20,582 nucleotides of DNA, from contig LGRX02028905.1 in assembly GCA_001247695.2 (NCBI GenBank), forward strand, positions 1-20,582. The letters run 5' to 3'. The notes under the pieces were generated by a model. That model saw only the letters and a program-made list of their open reading frames with translations, was not told where the DNA came from and did not search any database. The DNA is from Cymbomonas tetramitiformis. Its lineage: Eukaryota > Chlorophyta > Pyramimonadophyceae > Pyramimonadales > Pyramimonadaceae. Shown piece by piece: positions 17,101 to 20,582 of this stretch. Every line of letters begins with the position of its first letter. Position 1 is the first letter of the stretch. Made by a program: the position numbers and the translations under genes.

Positions 17101-20100
17101 CTGGCGGCGCGGGAGCGGCGGTCTCCGGATGAGCTGGTGCCGCTGTCCATGTCACAGCAGCAGATGTGGGTGCTGCACGAGCTGGAGGCCGCCTCCGGGG
17201 CGTACAACGTGCCCACAGTGATGTGGGTGCGGGGCGAGCTGTGTGTGGAGGCTGTGGTGAAGGCGGTGCGCATGGTGGCGGCGCGCCACGAGGTGCTGCG
17301 GGCCACATACGTGGACACACACGACGACGGCGTGATGCAGCGCATCGTGCCGGTGGAGGACTGGGAGCTGCAGTGGGGGCTTGTGGAAGCGCAGAGCGAG
17401 GAGGGCCTGCAGGCAGTGGTCGCGGAGGAGGTTGCAAAGGGCTTCGATCTGCGCTCAGAGAGCCCGCTGCGTCTGCTGGTGGCTCAGCAAACACTGCCCA
17501 TGACGACCTCATCAAACGGCGCTGCGGCTGCCGCGAGTGGAACGATCGGTGCCGGAACCAGTTGCAGCTCGCACGAGGGAAGCAGTAGTGGTGGTGATGT
17601 CAGCGGTTGTAGTAGTGGCATGTTGGACACCGCGGCGGGGCGTCTGGGAGCGGTGGTGGTGAACATGCATCACATCGTGGTGGATGGGGCGTCCTCGGCT
17701 GTGCTGTTGCGTGATCTGGCAACCTTTTACAACGCGGTGGTGAGGAGCATGCAGCAGGTGGACGCCAACGGCGCATCGCCGATGGCGGCGGCAGTGGCGG
17801 CATCATCAGCGCTGCCGGAGCTGGCTGTGCAGTACACAGACTGGGGGCTGTGGCAGCGGCAGTGGCTGGAGGGTGGCGGCACGCTCCAGGCACAGCTTGC
17901 CTACTGGCAAGGGGCTCTGGAGGAGGCCCCCGTGCTGGAGCTGTGCACGGACCGGCCACGACCTGCCGTGCAGACGTTCTGTGGTGCGTCCGTGCCTGTA
18001 GTCATCTCACGAGAGCACGCTGAGGCGCTGCGCGCGCTGTGCCGCGAGTGCGGGGCCACCCTCATGATGGGCGCCTTGACGGTGTGGGCGGTGCTGCTGT
18101 GCAAGCACAGCGGGCAGGGGGAGGTGGTGGTGGGCACACCCTGGGCAAACCGAGGCCACGAAGAGGTGCAGGAGCTGATCGGGTATTTTGTCAACACGCT
18201 GGCGCTGCGGATCGGGGTGGATGGGGACCTGGGCTTCCGGCAGCTGCTGCGGCACGCCAAGGGCGTGGTGCTGGGGGCGTACTACCATGCTGATGCCCCC
18301 TTCCACAAGGTGGTGGAGGCGCTAGGGGTCGCAGCGGATCCCAGCCGCACTCCGGTGTATCAGACCATGATGGCATGGGATGAAGCGGAGGTGGCAGGGT
18401 CCTCAAGGCATAGCAAGGGGGGAGTGGTAGCGTTTGATGGGCTGCAAGAGGTGGACGGCACGAGGGACAACACTGGCATGGTGGACACCAGCGCACCAGC
18501 AGCAGAGAGTGCAAAGTTTGATATTGATTGGGGTGTCAGCCCCACTCCTGAGGGAAGGCTGGAAGGCGCCATCGTCTACAACACAGATCTGTTTGACCAC
18601 GGCACCGTGCAGCGCATGGCGCAGCGGCTGCCGGTGCTGCTGGAGCGCATGCTTGAGAGCCCGGACGCCGCAGTGCACAGCTTGCGTGCCATGGATGAGG
18701 CTGAGGAGACCCAGGTGCTGGTGGAGTGGAATGCCACCGCCCAGCCATATCCAAAGGACACCACCGCGCACGAGCTGATTGAGGCCCAGATGGCGGCCAC
18801 GCCGCATGCGGTGGCGCTGGTGTGTGAGGGCGCGGAGGTGAGCTACGGAGAGCTGGATGTGCGCAGCAGGCGGCTGGCGCTGGCACTGAGGCGGTTGGGT
18901 GTGGGTGTGGTGGGGTCATCATGCGTGGTGGGACTGTGCCTGGAGCGCAGTGTGGAGGAGGTGGTGGGGATGCTGGGGATCTGGCGTGCGGGGGGAGCGT
19001 ATGTGCCGCTGGATCCACACTGGCCGATGGAGCGCAGGAGGGACATCATGGAGCAGTGCGGGTGCGGAGTGGTGGTGGCGCAGCAGCGGCATGCGCAGGC
19101 CTGCGAAGACATGTCGCTTGCGCAGGGTGTGCCGATGGTGGTGGTGGTTGAGAATGCGGCGACCGCAGTGATGAGCCCTAATGTGCATGACGATGCCAAC
19201 ACTACTGACAAGCAGTGGGCGGAGTGCATGCAGCAGCGTGGGAGGTTACCGGCAACGCTGGCATACATACTGTTCACATCTGGGTCCACGGGCAAGCCAA
19301 AGGGTGTGATGGTGAGCCACGGCAACCTGGTGCCATTGCTTTGGGATGTCGGCCAAAGATTTGGACTGTCAGCTGCGGATAAGGTTTTGCACACATACAC
19401 GTTCACGTTTGACGCATCGGTGGAGTCCATATTTTGCGCACTGGTTGCTGGAGCAACACTGGTTGTGAGCAAACCAGATGCACTGCTGGATCCGGATTAC
19501 GTCCTGAAAATGATGTTGGAGCATGCAATAACAATGGCTGGATTTGTGCCATCGATACTATTTGCGATTTTACAATTCAATCAGATGTCAGGGGCTATTT
19601 TCCCAACCTCGTTGCGGAACCTTTATCTTGCCGGGGAAATATTCCCACACGCCTTGTTAGAAAGCGTCTTGAAAACCTTCTCACATACCAAACTATGGAA
19701 TGTTTATGGCCCCACAGAGGTGACTGTCACAGCAACACGCTACCAAGTCAAGCTCACGGACGGCACGCTCACCTGCGAAGGCGGTATTGGTATACCCATC
19801 GGCCCCCCTGTGGCCAACACCCTGGCGTTCGTGCTGGACCCGCACCGCCAGCCCGTGCCCATCGGCGTCCCCGGCGAGCTCTACCTCGGCGGGCCCAAAG
19901 TCACCCAAGGGTACATCGGGCGCCCCGACCTCACCGAGGCGGCATTTGTGAACCTCCCGCAGCTGTGCTCCAGCGGCAAGCTGTACAAGACCGGGGACCG
20001 CGTGCGGTGGCTGGCAAGCGGGAACCTGGAGTCCCTGGGGCGCATGGACCACCAGGTGAAGCTCAACGGCCTGCGCATCGAGCTCGGAGAGATCGAGGCG

Positions 20101-20582
20101 GCGTTGCGCCGGCACGAGGGTGTTCACGACGCCGCGGTGGTGGTGAAGCGGGAGCCCTCCACAGGCAGAGAGCAGCTGGTGGGATACGTGCTGCCTGCGG
20201 GCGCAGATATCGATGGCGCTCGCGCGGAGTGCGCGCGGGTGCTGCCGGTGTACATGGTGCCCGCAGCCATTGTGGCGATGGAGGAGTGGCCGATGACATC
20301 CAGCGGGAAGCTGGACAGGAAGCAGCTGCCAGATCCAGACTGGGGCTGCGGCGGCGGCGGTGCGCAGGAGTACGTGGCACCTCGTAGTGAGGTGGAGCGC
20401 ACGGTGGCAGCCATCTGGAGTGAGGTGCTGGGGGTGGGGCGGGTTGGCGCGCTGAGTGATTTCTATTTGCTGGGGGGCACATCACTGGTAGCGGTGAGGT
20501 GCGCGACACTCATGCGCATCCAGCTGCAGGTGGATGTGAAAGCCGCGCACCTTCTGGCGGCGCGCACAGTGGAGGCAGCGGC
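14128..20582 (+). CDS. Nonribosomal peptide synthetase, 3' portion (frame-shifted continuation, open at window end)
   Basis: NRPS coding sequence resumes with the DG of the split HHxxxDG motif, now in the frame whose codons start at 14128, and stays open to 20582. It holds the rest of the module 5 C domain, module 5 A-T, module 6 C-A and most of the module 6 carrier. The frame is closed upstream by TGA at 14104-14106. The first in-frame ATG is 14194-14196, inside the C domain. An out-of-frame ATG at 14129 opens a 19-codon frame that stops at 14186-14188. As a separate protein it would begin with half a C domain. It is more likely the disconnected or spliced 3' part of the upstream gene than an independent gene. 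Spacing between modules 5 and 6 is exactly 3555 bp, so no further frameshift is seen. Confidence 0.9.
17134..20582 (+). other. NRPS module 6 (C-A type gamma-T, T cut by window end)
   Basis: C domain is 17134-18690 with HHIVVDG at 17668-17688. A domain is 18691-20343, deduced code DAEGYAVVTK as in module 3. Carrier starts at 20368 with serine codon 20482 and is cut off at the window end. The A-domain part before the pocket cassette carries silent marks of module 5 (for example t at 18895, a at 18933 and a at 19248) rather than those of module 3, so this module looks mosaic. Confidence 0.9.

Larger units (their letters stand above)
12969..17133 (+). other. NRPS module 5 (C split by insertion, A type beta, T)
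   Basis: C domain begins at 12969 and is intact to HHIVV (13503-13517). The next bases of the motif are displaced to 14128 by the insertion. The rest of the C domain runs to 15135. In this half the C5 motif reads YFVTT instead of YFVNT (acc at 14638-14640), so a nearly invariant Asn is lost. A domain is 15136-16788, deduced code DAEDNGAVTK, and looks functional. Carrier is 16813 to about 17038, serine codon 16927. The module is 4165 bp, that is 3555 plus 610, which matches a 604-bp insert plus a 6-bp duplication with no other indel. Confidence 0.92.
1..20582 (+). repeat. Tandem array of about 3555-bp NRPS modules with a three-module higher-order period of about 10.67 kb
   Basis: Equivalent points recur at intervals of 3564, 3555, 3555, 4168 and 3555 bp. 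The deviations are fully explained: 3 bp by the extra codon of the alpha cassette, 6 bp by the longer Gly run of module 1, and 610 bp by the insertion plus target duplication. Modules 1/4, 2/5 and 3/6 are the closest pairs, in the pocket cassette and in linked variants such as VDTNGASAM against VDANGASPM, so blocks of three modules were duplicated after the single modules had diverged. The scaffold outside the cassettes is near-identical between all copies. The 604-bp insertion lies within this interval but is not part of the repeat. Confidence 0.95.

Overview
This window is almost entirely one very large nonribosomal peptide synthetase (NRPS) gene on the + strand. It is built from near-identical C-A-T modules (condensation, adenylation, thiolation/carrier). 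Both ends lie outside the window: codons 3-26 already encode a stretch that recurs inside every later module, and the last carrier domain runs off at 20582. No start codon, loading module, epimerase, methyltransferase, thioesterase or reductase is visible.

Layout: the end of a C domain plus A-T (module 1, 1-2300), complete modules 2, 3 and 4 (2301-5855, 5856-9410, 9411-12968), module 5 (12969-17133), whose C domain is split by an insertion, and module 6 (17134 to the end). The basic repeat is 3555 bp. The modules fall into three A-domain types, here called alpha, beta and gamma, in the order alpha-beta-gamma-alpha-beta-gamma. Three-module blocks of about 10.67 kb are therefore themselves duplicated. 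The types differ mainly in one cassette of about 475 bp that carries the substrate pocket. This cassette is much less GC-rich than the near-identical scaffold around it. An assembly line of this kind would be expected to make a peptide with a repeating three-residue unit.

A 604-bp non-coding insertion (13519-14122), flanked by a 6-bp direct duplication (tggtgg), sits exactly inside the catalytic HHxxxDG motif of the module 5 C domain. It adds 610 bp, shifts the frame and brings in a stop at 13572-13574. The coding sequence resumes in another frame at 14128 and stays open to the window end. Unless the insert is spliced out, and it has no GT-AG boundaries that restore the protein, the gene is split into two pieces. 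The insert has a TATA-like box, a hairpin followed by T-runs near its right end, and an internal direct repeat, but no recognisable transposase, terminal inverted repeats or poly(A) tail.

Organism: uncertain. High GC, long Ser/Gly/Ala-rich insertions inside the C domains, and a small non-coding insertion with a target-site duplication and a TATA-like box lean towards a GC-rich eukaryote such as a green alga. The catalytic domains themselves read like bacterial NRPS domains, and a bacterial source cannot be excluded. No RNA genes, CRISPR arrays or other protein-coding genes are supported.
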